Positions 1-7,025 of a DNA stretch of 64,000 nucleotides are shown piece by piece (position 1 is the stretch's first letter; each line of letters opens with the position of its first letter). A model generated the notes under the pieces. It made no database searches and was not told where the DNA came from. It saw only the letters and a program-made list of their open reading frames with translations. This DNA is from UKL13-3 sp964392775 (lineage in GTDB: Bacteria; Bacteroidota; Bacteroidia; UKL13-3), in contig CAYMRD010000008.1 of the NCBI GenBank assembly GCA_964392775.1, positions 1 through 64,000 on the forward strand. Direction: 5' to 3'. Made by a program: the position numbers and the translations under genes.

Positions 1-78
1 ATAGTAAAACCAAGGGGGACAGACGATGATCCGGGACTACCGCACAAAACAGGAGACTGTTTTCATAGTCAAATTATA

Positions 79-204
79 TAAAACTGATTGACTATCCGCT
101 TTTAGGCAAGTAAATCTTAATGTTAAACTGTTTTATACTTAACCGCAGTGAACCTGTGGTTAAATATGGTTGACTATAAACGGATAGTCATTTAAAACTG
201 ATTA
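79..204. repeat. Structured intergenic inverted repeats
   Basis: Two arms, GACTATCCG at 90-98 and CGGATAGTC at 181-189, are exact inverted copies about 80 nt apart. Between them a hairpin (TTAACCGCAG at 139-148 with CTGTGGTTAA at 154-163, one G:T pair) can form. The sequence TAAAACTGATT also occurs directly on both sides (79-89 and 193-203). No coding frame is convincing in positions 1-396. The function is unknown: a fold-back repeat is the simplest reading, a structured RNA the alternative. Confidence 0.45.
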
Positions 205-330
205 TCGGGATATTGTCAACTAAACTTCTTCCATCCTCCGCACCCCTAACCCTAACAAGTCTTTTAGAAAGTGTGCGGCTGGTCCCCGCCAGAGGCAGGG
301 GTGCGCGAGGGCAAGTTGACATCTTCCCGA
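205..330. repeat. Fold-back (MITE-like) intergenic repeat, copy A
   Basis: The element starts with TCGGGATATTGTCAACT (205-221) and ends with AGTTGACATCTTCCCGA (314-330), imperfect inverted copies of each other. It contains TCCTCCGCAC near its left end. A related element with the same end sequences and the same TCCTCCGCAC lies at 18484-18617. No coding capacity is visible. It sits downstream of the cyanophycinase gene terminator. Confidence 0.5.
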
Positions 331-342
331 GAGAAGTTATAT

Positions 343-373
343 AAAAAAACCTGTTCCAATTTTTTGAAACAGG
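343..373 (-). terminator. Rho-independent terminator of the cyanophycinase gene
   Basis: Read on the minus strand, CCTGTTTC and GGAACAGG form an 8-bp stem with one G:U pair and an A/T-rich loop, followed by seven T residues. It lies 24 bases past the cyanophycinase stop codon, in the right orientation. Confidence 0.8.
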
Positions 374-396
374 ATTTTATAAGTCGAAAATAGAAG

Positions 397-1314
397 TTAA
401 GCGGTCACCACTTCGCTGGCTATAAACTTGCGTTCGTTCAGCAGGTACTTATTGCCACGAACCAAAATATTCACGCGTAAATTTTCAACGGCAATCGGTT
501 CACCCATATTTACTTCAGTAATATTGCTGTGGCGGATGTCTCTTCCATCCACAATCACCACGGCACCACTGCCCACTACTTCCATTTGATTGCCATCGGT
601 TACAATTATTCCGGTGTCTTCACCCAAACCAATACCTATACATTGCGGATTACTGGCTACGGCTTGCGCCAACCGGCTAAAACGCCCGCGTTTATCAAAA
701 TGCGAATCAATAATCACGTTGGCCATAAAGGCCAATCCCGTTGTAATCTTCACTTCCCCTTTTAAATGCGCCAGTTCGCTTTTACCCTGATAAATCATGG
801 TATTGCTCATGGCCATTGCTCCCGCGCTGGTTCCGGCAATCACAAAACCCGGTTCATTCTGGTAACGGTCGTGCAGAATATTGTAAATTTCACTGCCTCC
901 AAAAATACTGGTGAGGCGCAACTGATCGCCTCCGCTAAACATAATACCATCGGCCTTGCGCACACGTTCAATAAAATCCTCCACAAACACATCTTCGCGT
1001 TTGCGGATATCCACCACACCAACATTGGTACACCCTATTTTGCCAAAAGCACTCAGGTAGTTTTTGCCTACTTCTACGGGTATCGAAGAAGCAGTAGTAA
1101 TCACTTCAATACGTTTTTCCGTTCCGCCTACTTCATCCACAAAACGTTTAAGGATGCCCAGCTCAAAAAAGTTGAGACGGTTGCGCTCTATAAATCCTTG
1201 CTCTAAGTCGGTGCCTTTGTCTTCAGCACCGCCTACCGAAATCAGTTTTCCTTTAGGTAATTCCAATGTTATCAAATTATAAGCAGCAAATATAGACCCG
1301 CACCACTGCTTCAC
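397..1314 (-). CDS. cphB: Cyanophycinase (peptidase family S51)
   Basis: Predicted intracellular serine exopeptidase that cuts cyanophycin, the multi-L-arginyl-poly-L-aspartate storage polymer, into beta-Asp-Arg dipeptides. The 305-residue product has the family signatures in order: GKLISVGGAEDKG near 22-34, GGDQ at 128-131, the nucleophile elbow GTSAGAM at 161-167 (Ser163) and DSHFDKRGR from 203 (His205). It is about 30 residues longer than typical cyanophycinases. The true start may lie closer to residue 15-20, but no other Met occurs there. The gene is divergent from cyanophycin synthetase across a 165-bp shared promoter region, which fixes the substrate assignment. A strong terminator follows. 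Confidence 0.93.
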   Translation of the reverse strand: MKQWCGSIFAAYNLITLELPKGKLISVGGAEDKGTDLEQGFIERNRLNFFELGILKRFVDEVGGTEKRIEVITTASSIPVEVGKNYLSAFGKIGCTNVGVVDIRKREDVFVEDFIERVRKADGIMFSGGDQLRLTSIFGGSEIYNILHDRYQNEPGFVIAGTSAGAMAMSNTMIYQGKSELAHLKGEVKITTGLAFMANVIIDSHFDKRGRFSRLAQAVASNPQCIGIGLGEDTGIIVTDGNQMEVVGSGAVVIVDGRDIRHSNITEVNMGEPIAVENLRVNILVRGNKYLLNERKFIASEVVTA

Positions 1315-1479
1315 AAACTTCCAGGCTCACAAAATAACAATGGATTGTGTGGGTAACAGCTCCTTTGTCTTGTCAATGGCGCATTAAAGACCTTCACAAA
1401 ACCCTCATTAATATTAGTTTTTTGCCGATTTTTCCGTAAACTGCATATCCTAAGCATTAGTCACCTTACCTTTCCACGT

Positions 1480-4125
1480 ATGAAAATCCTTGATATCAAA
1501 GTGATGCGCGGCCCCAATTATTGGAGCGTTCGCAGACATAAGCTTGTTCAGATGCGCCTCGACCTTGAAGAGCTTGAGCAACTACCCACCAATAAGATTC
1601 CGGGATTTCGTGAGCGACTCGAGAAACTCTTTCCCTCCATGTACGGCCACCGCTGTTCCATTGGTACACCCGGTGGATTTTTTGAGCGGGTGGAAAAAGG
1701 TACCTGGATGGGCCATGTCATCGAACATATTGCCCTCGAGTTGCAAACTCTTGCCGGTATGTTTTGCGGATTTGGCCGTACCCGCGGCACAGGCAAAGAA
1801 GGGATCTACAATGTGGTATTTAGCTATATGGAAGAAAAAGCGGGTGTGTATACCGCCAAGGCTTCGGTGCGCATTGCCGAGGCTTTGATTGCCGGCAACG
1901 ACTACAATCTGGCCGAAGATATTCAGAACCTGCGCGAGATTCGCGAAGAAGAACGCCTGGGTCCAAGCACAGGATGTATTGTGGATGAAGCGGTAGCCCG
2001 TGGCATTCCGTATATCCGCCTCAACAGGCGTTCGCTGGTGCAGTTGGGCTATGGTGTAAACCAACGCAGAATACGCGCCACCATTGCCAGCACCACGGGT
2101 AGCATTGCCGTTGATATTGCCTGCGATAAAGAAGAAACCAAAAACCTGCTCGAGGCGGCCGAAATTCCGGTTCCTCGCGGACGCATCGTATACAGCGAAG
2201 ATGGATTGCGCGAAGCCCTCGAACGTATTCCGTATCCTATTGTGACCAAACCCGTTGATGGAAACCACGGTAAAGGGGCCACCACCAATATCAATCATTG
2301 GGAAGATGCAGTGAAAGGGTATGAAGCCGCAAAAAAATATTCGCGGGGTGTGATTGTAGAACGGTTTATTACCGGACAGGATCACCGTGTATTGGTTATC
2401 AACTACAAGTTTGTAGCAGCCGCCATTCGCAAATCGGCTGCGGTAACAGGCGATGGCAAAAGCACCATTCAGGAGCTGATTGATAAAGTAAATGAAGACC
2501 CTCGCAGAGGCTATGGACACGAAAAAACATTGACCCAGATTAAGGTGGATGCGTTTACGATGGATATGCTCGGCAAAGCCGGACTGACACTCGACAGTGT
2601 ATTGCCTGCCGGGCAGGAACAATGGCTGAAACCAACCGCCAACCTTAGCACTGGCGGAACAGCAACAGATGTTACCGACATGGTGCATCCCGATAATATT
2701 TTTATGTGCGAACGCATTGCGCGTATCATCGGGTTGGATATTTGCGGCATCGACATCATGGCCGAAAACCTCACCGAACCGGTGAAACAAACAGGCGGTG
2801 CAATTCTGGAAGTGAATGCCGCTCCGGGTTTCCGCATGCATATTGATCCGGCCGAAGGATTGCCCCGCAATATTGCCGAGCCGGTGATTGACATGTTGTA
2901 TCCTCCGGGAAGCAGCGCCCGCATTCCGATTATTGCCGTTACCGGAACCAACGGAAAAACCACCACCACACGGCTGATGGCGCATATCGTAAAAACCATG
3001 GGACATAAGGTGGGATATACCACCACCGATGGTGTATACATTCAAAACCAATTGATGATGCGCGGTGATTGTACCGGACCCATGAGTGCCGAGTTTGTGC
3101 TCAAAGACCCTACGGTTGATTTTGCCGTTTTGGAATGTGCTCGTGGCGGTATTTTACGCGCAGGTTTGGGTTTCCACAATTGCGATATTGCCATTGTAAC
3201 CAATCTGGCCGAAGACCATTTGGGCTTGCAGGATATTGATACCATGGAACAACTGGCCCGTGTGAAAGGCGTGGTTCCCGATAGTGTTGTTCCGGGCGGA
3301 TATGCCATCCTCAATGCCGATAATAAATGGACGGCAGGCATGGCCAAAGGACTGGCCTGCAAGGTTGCTTATTTCAGCATGGACGAACACAACCATCTGA
3401 TTCAGGAACATATTTCGAAAGGTGGATTGGCCGCCATTTACGAAAACGGATACGTTACCATTTGCAAAGGAACCTGGAAGATTCGGGTAGAAAAAGCGGT
3501 GAATATTCCGCTTACGTTTGGCGGACGGGCAACCTATAATATTGCCAATGTACTGCCTACGTTGCTAGCCGGATTTGTGCGCAACTATAAAGTAGAAGAT
3601 ATGCGCGTGGCTTTAGCCACATTTATTCCGGGCCCGGCACAAACTCCGGGACGAATGAACATTTTCCGCTTCAAACATTTTGAGGTGATGATTGATTACG
3701 CACACAATACCGCAGGTTTTGAAGCGATTGGTGAGTTGCTGAGCAAGATAGAAGCCAACCATATTGGTGTGATTGCCGGTGTAGGCGACAGGCGCGATGA
3801 AGATACCATTGCTCTGGGTGCACAGGCAGCTAAGATGTTTAATGAGATTGTGATTCGGCAGGATAAAAACCTGCGCGGCAAAACCGAAGATGAAATTATT
3901 AATTTGATAAAACAGGGTATTTATTCGGTAGACCCTCATAAAAAAGTAACCGCCTTTAAAAAGGAAGTGGATGCCATTGACTATGCCATTAAACTTGTAC
4001 GCAAAGGAACCTTCCTCACCATTTGCAGCGATGTGGTTCCTGATGCGTTGGACCTGATCATGAAACTCAAAGAACAGGAAGATTTGGGTGAGATTGAGTT
4101 GGGATTGGGTGAAGCGAGCGTGTGA
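1480..4125 (+). CDS. cphA: Cyanophycin synthetase
   Basis: Predicted cytoplasmic ATP-dependent ligase that elongates cyanophycin by adding Asp to the backbone and then Arg to the side chain. At 881 residues it matches the usual length of about 870-900. The order is an N-terminal CphA-specific domain (1-160), an ATP-grasp domain (about 165-475) for the aspartate step, and a Mur-ligase-like domain for the arginine step, with the P-loop VTGTNGKTTTTR at 487-498. The Mur-like half continues through DYAHN and GVGDRRDED to the end without a break, so the enzyme should be active. Its divergent partner is cyanophycinase, giving a make-and-mobilise nitrogen reserve module. A perfect hairpin terminator lies about 215 bp downstream. 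Confidence 0.96.
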   Translation: MKILDIKVMRGPNYWSVRRHKLVQMRLDLEELEQLPTNKIPGFRERLEKLFPSMYGHRCSIGTPGGFFERVEKGTWMGHVIEHIALELQTLAGMFCGFGRTRGTGKEGIYNVVFSYMEEKAGVYTAKASVRIAEALIAGNDYNLAEDIQNLREIREEERLGPSTGCIVDEAVARGIPYIRLNRRSLVQLGYGVNQRRIRATIASTTGSIAVDIACDKEETKNLLEAAEIPVPRGRIVYSEDGLREALERIPYPIVTKPVDGNHGKGATTNINHWEDAVKGYEAAKKYSRGVIVERFITGQDHRVLVINYKFVAAAIRKSAAVTGDGKSTIQELIDKVNEDPRRGYGHEKTLTQIKVDAFTMDMLGKAGLTLDSVLPAGQEQWLKPTANLSTGGTATDVTDMVHPDNIFMCERIARIIGLDICGIDIMAENLTEPVKQTGGAILEVNAAPGFRMHIDPAEGLPRNIAEPVIDMLYPPGSSARIPIIAVTGTNGKTTTTRLMAHIVKTMGHKVGYTTTDGVYIQNQLMMRGDCTGPMSAEFVLKDPTVDFAVLECARGGILRAGLGFHNCDIAIVTNLAEDHLGLQDIDTMEQLARVKGVVPDSVVPGGYAILNADNKWTAGMAKGLACKVAYFSMDEHNHLIQEHISKGGLAAIYENGYVTICKGTWKIRVEKAVNIPLTFGGRATYNIANVLPTLLAGFVRNYKVEDMRVALATFIPGPAQTPGRMNIFRFKHFEVMIDYAHNTAGFEAIGELLSKIEANHIGVIAGVGDRRDEDTIALGAQAAKMFNEIVIRQDKNLRGKTEDEIINLIKQGIYSVDPHKKVTAFKKEVDAIDYAIKLVRKGTFLTICSDVVPDALDLIMKLKEQEDLGEIELGLGEASV

Positions 4126-4187
4126 GGGAAATATTAGCCTAATATTTTTAAGAGGTGCAAACTAAACTACTCTTGTCTAAAAAACTC

Positions 4188-4297
4188 GCCACAAAGTCTC
4201 GCAGGCTCAAAGACTAAGTTTAGATTCTACTGGTAAGCTTGCTGATATACACTTCATTTTATCCATTTAATCTGTGGCAATTTCCTCTCAACACACT
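4188..4297 (+). repeat. Dispersed ~110-bp intergenic repeat, copy 1
   Basis: This copy shares blocks with 44947-45066, and partly with 10844-10913. They include CTAAGTTTAGATTCTACTGG, GTAAGCTTGC, ATCCATTTAATCTGTGGCAA and CTCTCAACACACTT. No open frame is conserved between copies. The left end, GCCACAAAGTCTCG, resembles the CACAAAGGCAC-type degenerate repeats seen elsewhere in the window. It lies 62 bp past the cphA stop. The surrounding stretch 4126-4537 has no gene, only this repeat, a terminator and a fold-back element. Confidence 0.75.
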
Positions 4298-4340
4298 TCT
4301 TAGATTATAAACTTTATTGGAGACAGATAGCATCACGGAG

Positions 4341-4363
4341 AGGCCACCGAATGGTGGCCTTTT
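4341..4363 (+). terminator. Rho-independent terminator downstream of cphA
   Basis: AGGCCACC, loop GAAT and GGTGGCCT form a perfect 8-bp stem followed by a T run, oriented for plus-strand transcripts. It lies about 215 bases past the cphA stop, with the dispersed repeat between them. Confidence 0.75.
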
Positions 4364-4408
4364 ATGCGCCCGGATTCATCATCCAAAAATGAAGCAACCT
4401 AAACCCTT

Positions 4409-4510
4409 CTCAAAAATCATTTCAGGTGTCAGCCTGAGCTTGTCGAAGGCTAATTCTGTATAAAAAGCGGGTTTCGACAGGCTCAACCTGACATAGGTTC
4501 TATTTTTGAG
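4409..4510. repeat. Fold-back repeat with long imperfect inverted arms
   Basis: The left arm runs from CTCAAAAAT (4409-4417) through TGTCAGCCTGAGC to about 4447. The right arm runs from about 4473 through GCTCAACCTGACA to ATTTTTGAG (4502-4510). The inner 21 bases of the arms (4427-4447 and 4473-4493) match at 18 of 21 positions as inverted copies, and the outer 9 match exactly. It begins 27 bp beyond the XRE gene stop and may also end that transcript. Its family is inferred from structure only. Confidence 0.65.
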
Positions 4511-4537
4511 ATGGCTTCTTCTATCCGCAACGAAATC

Positions 4538-4900
4538 CTACTTCTTCTTTTTAGAACTTAGCATCGTGATTTTTTCTTTAAGCGCTTCTATCAATTCCTG
4601 CTGTGACCGAACAAGCATTCGCAGGTGTTCTACATCCGATTCAAGTTGCAATATTTTGTCTGTATACACTTTGTTTTTCGGAGTTTGATATAGCGTGGTT
4701 ACATCGCTGACTTCATTCTCAATATCATTAATATCCAGTCCCAAAACGTCACAAATACTTTTAAGCGTATAGTAATTTGCTTTCCCCTTTTGCTCAATGC
4801 TGCTAATCAACGGCCTTGTTTTGTTAATCCTCTCAGCCAGTTGCTCCTGAGTAATTCCTTTACTGATTCTCGCAATTTTTATACGTAAGCCTAAATGCAT
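4538..4900 (-). CDS. XRE-family helix-turn-helix regulator with C-terminal coiled coil
   Basis: Small DNA-binding protein of about 120 residues. The N-terminal half is a classic HTH_3/Cro-C1 domain: LGLRIKIARISKGITQEQLA, then TRPLISSIEQKGKANYY, then LKSICDVLGLDINDIE. The C-terminal half (about residues 78-115) is a heptad-like helix (ILQLESDVEHLRMLVRSQQE), probably for dimerisation. I chose the Met at 4898-4900 because the HTH begins right after it; an upstream Met at 4924 adds only eight unconserved residues. A 7-bp inverted repeat sits immediately upstream, so autoregulation is plausible. It stands alone, with no toxin or phage partner nearby, and its target is unknown. Confidence 0.85.
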   Translation of the reverse strand: MHLGLRIKIARISKGITQEQLAERINKTRPLISSIEQKGKANYYTLKSICDVLGLDINDIENEVSDVTTLYQTPKNKVYTDKILQLESDVEHLRMLVRSQQELIEALKEKITMLSSKKKK

Positions 4901-4908
4901 GGTGCAAG

Positions 4909-4981
4909 ATTGTAAACAATACACTTACAATCAGATAATTAGTTTATTATTAATACTATAACAATTATCATTTTGATAATT
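4909..4981 (-). promoter_or_regulatory. Candidate operators upstream of the XRE regulator
   Basis: Two inverted repeats lie in the A/T-rich leader: ATTGTAA (4909-4915) with TTACAAT (4925-4931), spacer 9, and AATTATCA (4963-4970) with TGATAATT (4974-4981), spacer 3, both exact. XRE proteins usually bind such dyads near their own promoter. Binding is inferred. The rest of the gene-free stretch up to 5298 holds no other feature I can support. Confidence 0.4.
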
Positions 4982-5298
4982 TTATTATTATTGTAGAGTA
5001 CGTAGTAAAAGTGTGGAAAGGAGTACAAACAGGAGTTACTGTATCTAATAAACACTACTTACTCCACAGGATTGGCTCCTGTTAAAACCTCTGACCCGGC
5101 AAGATGGCAAATGACGCTACAGATTACGAAGTGACGATACAACACACTTTTGTTGATGGATGAGTAAGAGGGCTAACATTTGGCTTATACACTCCGGCAA
5201 CAATCGTAAAGAAATAATATGTGAACAGAAAAGGTCTTTAGCATTCTTTACAAAACCCTATTGTAATGTGTTGTTTAACGTTAAAACGGAAGCGGCAA

Positions 5299-5991
5299 AT
5301 GGACAAAGAAGAACAAACAGAGAAAGAGCGTGACGCAAAAGAGCTCATCGCTCTGGCAGCCCACGATCTGAAAAGTATTTTAGCCCGCATTTATGGGCTG
5401 AATGACTTTTTGCTGGACAAACTTAACGGACATGCTGACCCTGAATTTGCCGAACTGACGGGACTGATCAGCTCGCAGTGCAAACTTGGAATGGACATAA
5501 CCGCAGGACTTGTCCTCTCTTACAAGCAGAACATTTTCTCACTTAACGACCTGCTTGCCAAACAAGCCCGTTTATACAAGTATCAGGCAGACCGTAAAAA
5601 CATAAAGTTGAGCATTGAGCTTTTTGACAAAGACGTTTATGTGCAAAATCAATCTGAACTTTTTATCCGTGTGCTTGATAACCTGTTTGACAATGCAGTA
5701 AAGTTTACAGCCCGGCATGGCAGCATAAAAATAGCATTACATCAACAGGACAATAAAGCAATTATATCAGTAAGCGACACAGGCATCGGTATACCCGAAA
5801 ATTTTCACACATTGCTTTTTGACAGACAAGGGTATCACCAACGAACAGGAACAGAAAACGAACCTTCCACCGGCTTGGGACTATACATCAGCAAGCAACT
5901 GACCGAAGAGATGACAGGGCAACTTTGGTTTGAGAGTAAAGAGCATATCGGGACAACGTTTTACCTTTCGTTAGATACATACGGTAGCTGA
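5299..5991 (+). CDS. Soluble orphan sensor histidine kinase
   Basis: Short histidine kinase of about 230 residues with no membrane segment and no sensory domain. Counting from an alternative upstream ATG at 5266, the H-box AAHDLKS has its phospho-acceptor at His33, the N-box LFDNAVKF at 140-147, G1 DTGIGIP at 171-177 and G2 GLGLYIS at 203-209, so the dimerisation and ATPase core is complete. I prefer the start at 5299 because GGAAG precedes it by a usual distance and because the first eleven residues of the longer form are unremarkable. No response regulator is adjacent. It may take its input from a partner protein or act on a regulator encoded elsewhere. Confidence 0.85.
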   Translation: MDKEEQTEKERDAKELIALAAHDLKSILARIYGLNDFLLDKLNGHADPEFAELTGLISSQCKLGMDITAGLVLSYKQNIFSLNDLLAKQARLYKYQADRKNIKLSIELFDKDVYVQNQSELFIRVLDNLFDNAVKFTARHGSIKIALHQQDNKAIISVSDTGIGIPENFHTLLFDRQGYHQRTGTENEPSTGLGLYISKQLTEEMTGQLWFESKEHIGTTFYLSLDTYGS

Positions 5992-6122
5992 CAGGACAGA
6001 ACCACATGCTGCTAACAGCGGCCTCTTCGCCCGGTCTGCATTACGTTTCCCAACCAAACGCAAGACCGTAGTTCGTTATGAGTACAGTTTTGTTGCAAAC
6101 ACGATTACAATCTGCCTCGCAT

Positions 6123-6155
6123 AAAAAAAAGGTTGATTGGGAATCCTAATCAACC
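6123..6155 (-). terminator. Terminator of the carbonic anhydrase gene
   Basis: On the minus strand GGTTGATT and AATCAACC enclose a short loop (with inner G/C pairs), followed by eight T residues. It lies 37 bp beyond the carbonic anhydrase stop. It may also stop the convergent histidine kinase transcript. Its sequence is strikingly like the hairpin at 6977-7007. Confidence 0.75.
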
Positions 6156-6191
6156 TTTGTCTATAAATCTATTGGGGAGTGTAAATGGCTT

Positions 6192-6836
6192 CTAGGAACC
6201 GAAATTTATTGTTTCAGAAAAAAACGACACATCTCCGGTTGTGATATCATGAGAACCTCCAACAATTCCAACTTGTCCGGTTTCAATCATTTCTTTTAAA
6301 ATGGGGCTACGTTGCATGATTGATGTAACAGTCCGCTTCACATTAATAACTGAAACATTTTCTACAAAAACAGGATTGTTTGAATTGCGATTCTCTTTTG
6401 TCTGGTTTTCATCGTCAACAGCAGGTCTTATTTTGGTGAGCAAGGCTGTCAGGTTACCCATTTCAACATGGTCGCAAGCACCTTTGACTGCTCCGCATTT
6501 TGTATGTCCTAATACAACAACAATTTTTGCCCCTGCCACCTTACAGGCAAATTCCATACTGCCTAAAATGTCTTCATTGAGAATATTGCCAGCAATACGT
6601 ACACTAAAAATGTCGCCAAGTCCCTGGTCAAAAATAAGTTCGGCAGAGGTTCTGCTGTCGATGCAGCTTAAAATAACGGCAAATGGATGCTGACCGTCCG
6701 AAGTTTCATTCGCTTGTTGCAAAAGATTTCTGTTTACTTTCAGGTTATTTATAAACCGTTTGTTCCCTTCTTTTAATAGTTCCAGCGCCATTGGAGGCGT
6801 GATGGCTGTCTGCATTTCTTTTGTTAGCGTTTTCAT
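6192..6836 (-). CDS. Beta-class carbonic anhydrase
   Basis: Zinc enzyme interconverting CO2 and bicarbonate. The 214-residue protein has the complete beta-class site: Cys58, Asp60 and Arg62 in SCIDSR, and His111 and Cys114 in LGHTKCGA. Conserved surrounding blocks (SVRIAGNIL, GSMEFACKVAGAKIVVVLGH) are present. There is no signal peptide, so it is probably cytoplasmic, supplying bicarbonate to carboxylases. It is monocistronic, with its own terminator downstream (6123-6155). The hairpin on its upstream side (6977-7007) belongs to dxs and is similar in sequence to its own. Confidence 0.93.
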   Translation of the reverse strand: MKTLTKEMQTAITPPMALELLKEGNKRFINNLKVNRNLLQQANETSDGQHPFAVILSCIDSRTSAELIFDQGLGDIFSVRIAGNILNEDILGSMEFACKVAGAKIVVVLGHTKCGAVKGACDHVEMGNLTALLTKIRPAVDDENQTKENRNSNNPVFVENVSVINVKRTVTSIMQRSPILKEMIETGQVGIVGGSHDITTGDVSFFSETINFGS

Positions 6837-6976
6837 TTTTGTTTGATATTTTAATTCTTGGTGTCGTTTTCTATGTCAATATCGTATTTGCTTAAAAGCC
6901 CTGAAGCTTTCGAAACTACCCCCCTTTCCCGTTCGCACGGACGTACGCCCGTTCAATAGTCAAAAAGCAGTACCCT

Positions 6977-7007
6977 AAAAGGTTGACGGAATCCCAATCA
7001 GCCTTTT
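6977..7007 (-). terminator. Terminator of dxs
   Basis: AAAAGGTTGA (6977-6986) and TCAGCCTTTT (6998-7007) pair over 10 bp with one G:T pair, giving a stem and T run on the minus strand 19 bp after the dxs stop. The stem and loop are near copies of the hairpin at 6131-6155 on the other side of the carbonic anhydrase gene. Confidence 0.7.
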
Positions 7008-7025
7008 CAATAAATATTATAGCTA

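Noticed and set aside
79..204. Possible tRNA or known structured RNA in the first 200 bases
   Set aside because: The hairpins do not form a cloverleaf, there is no T-loop GGTTCGAATCC-like word, and no 6S, RNase P or tmRNA landmark is visible.
1582..3051. A 489-codon open frame antisense to cphA
   Set aside because: It lies wholly opposite the well-conserved cyanophycin synthetase frame, its translation resembles no family, and its length follows from the codon composition of cphA.
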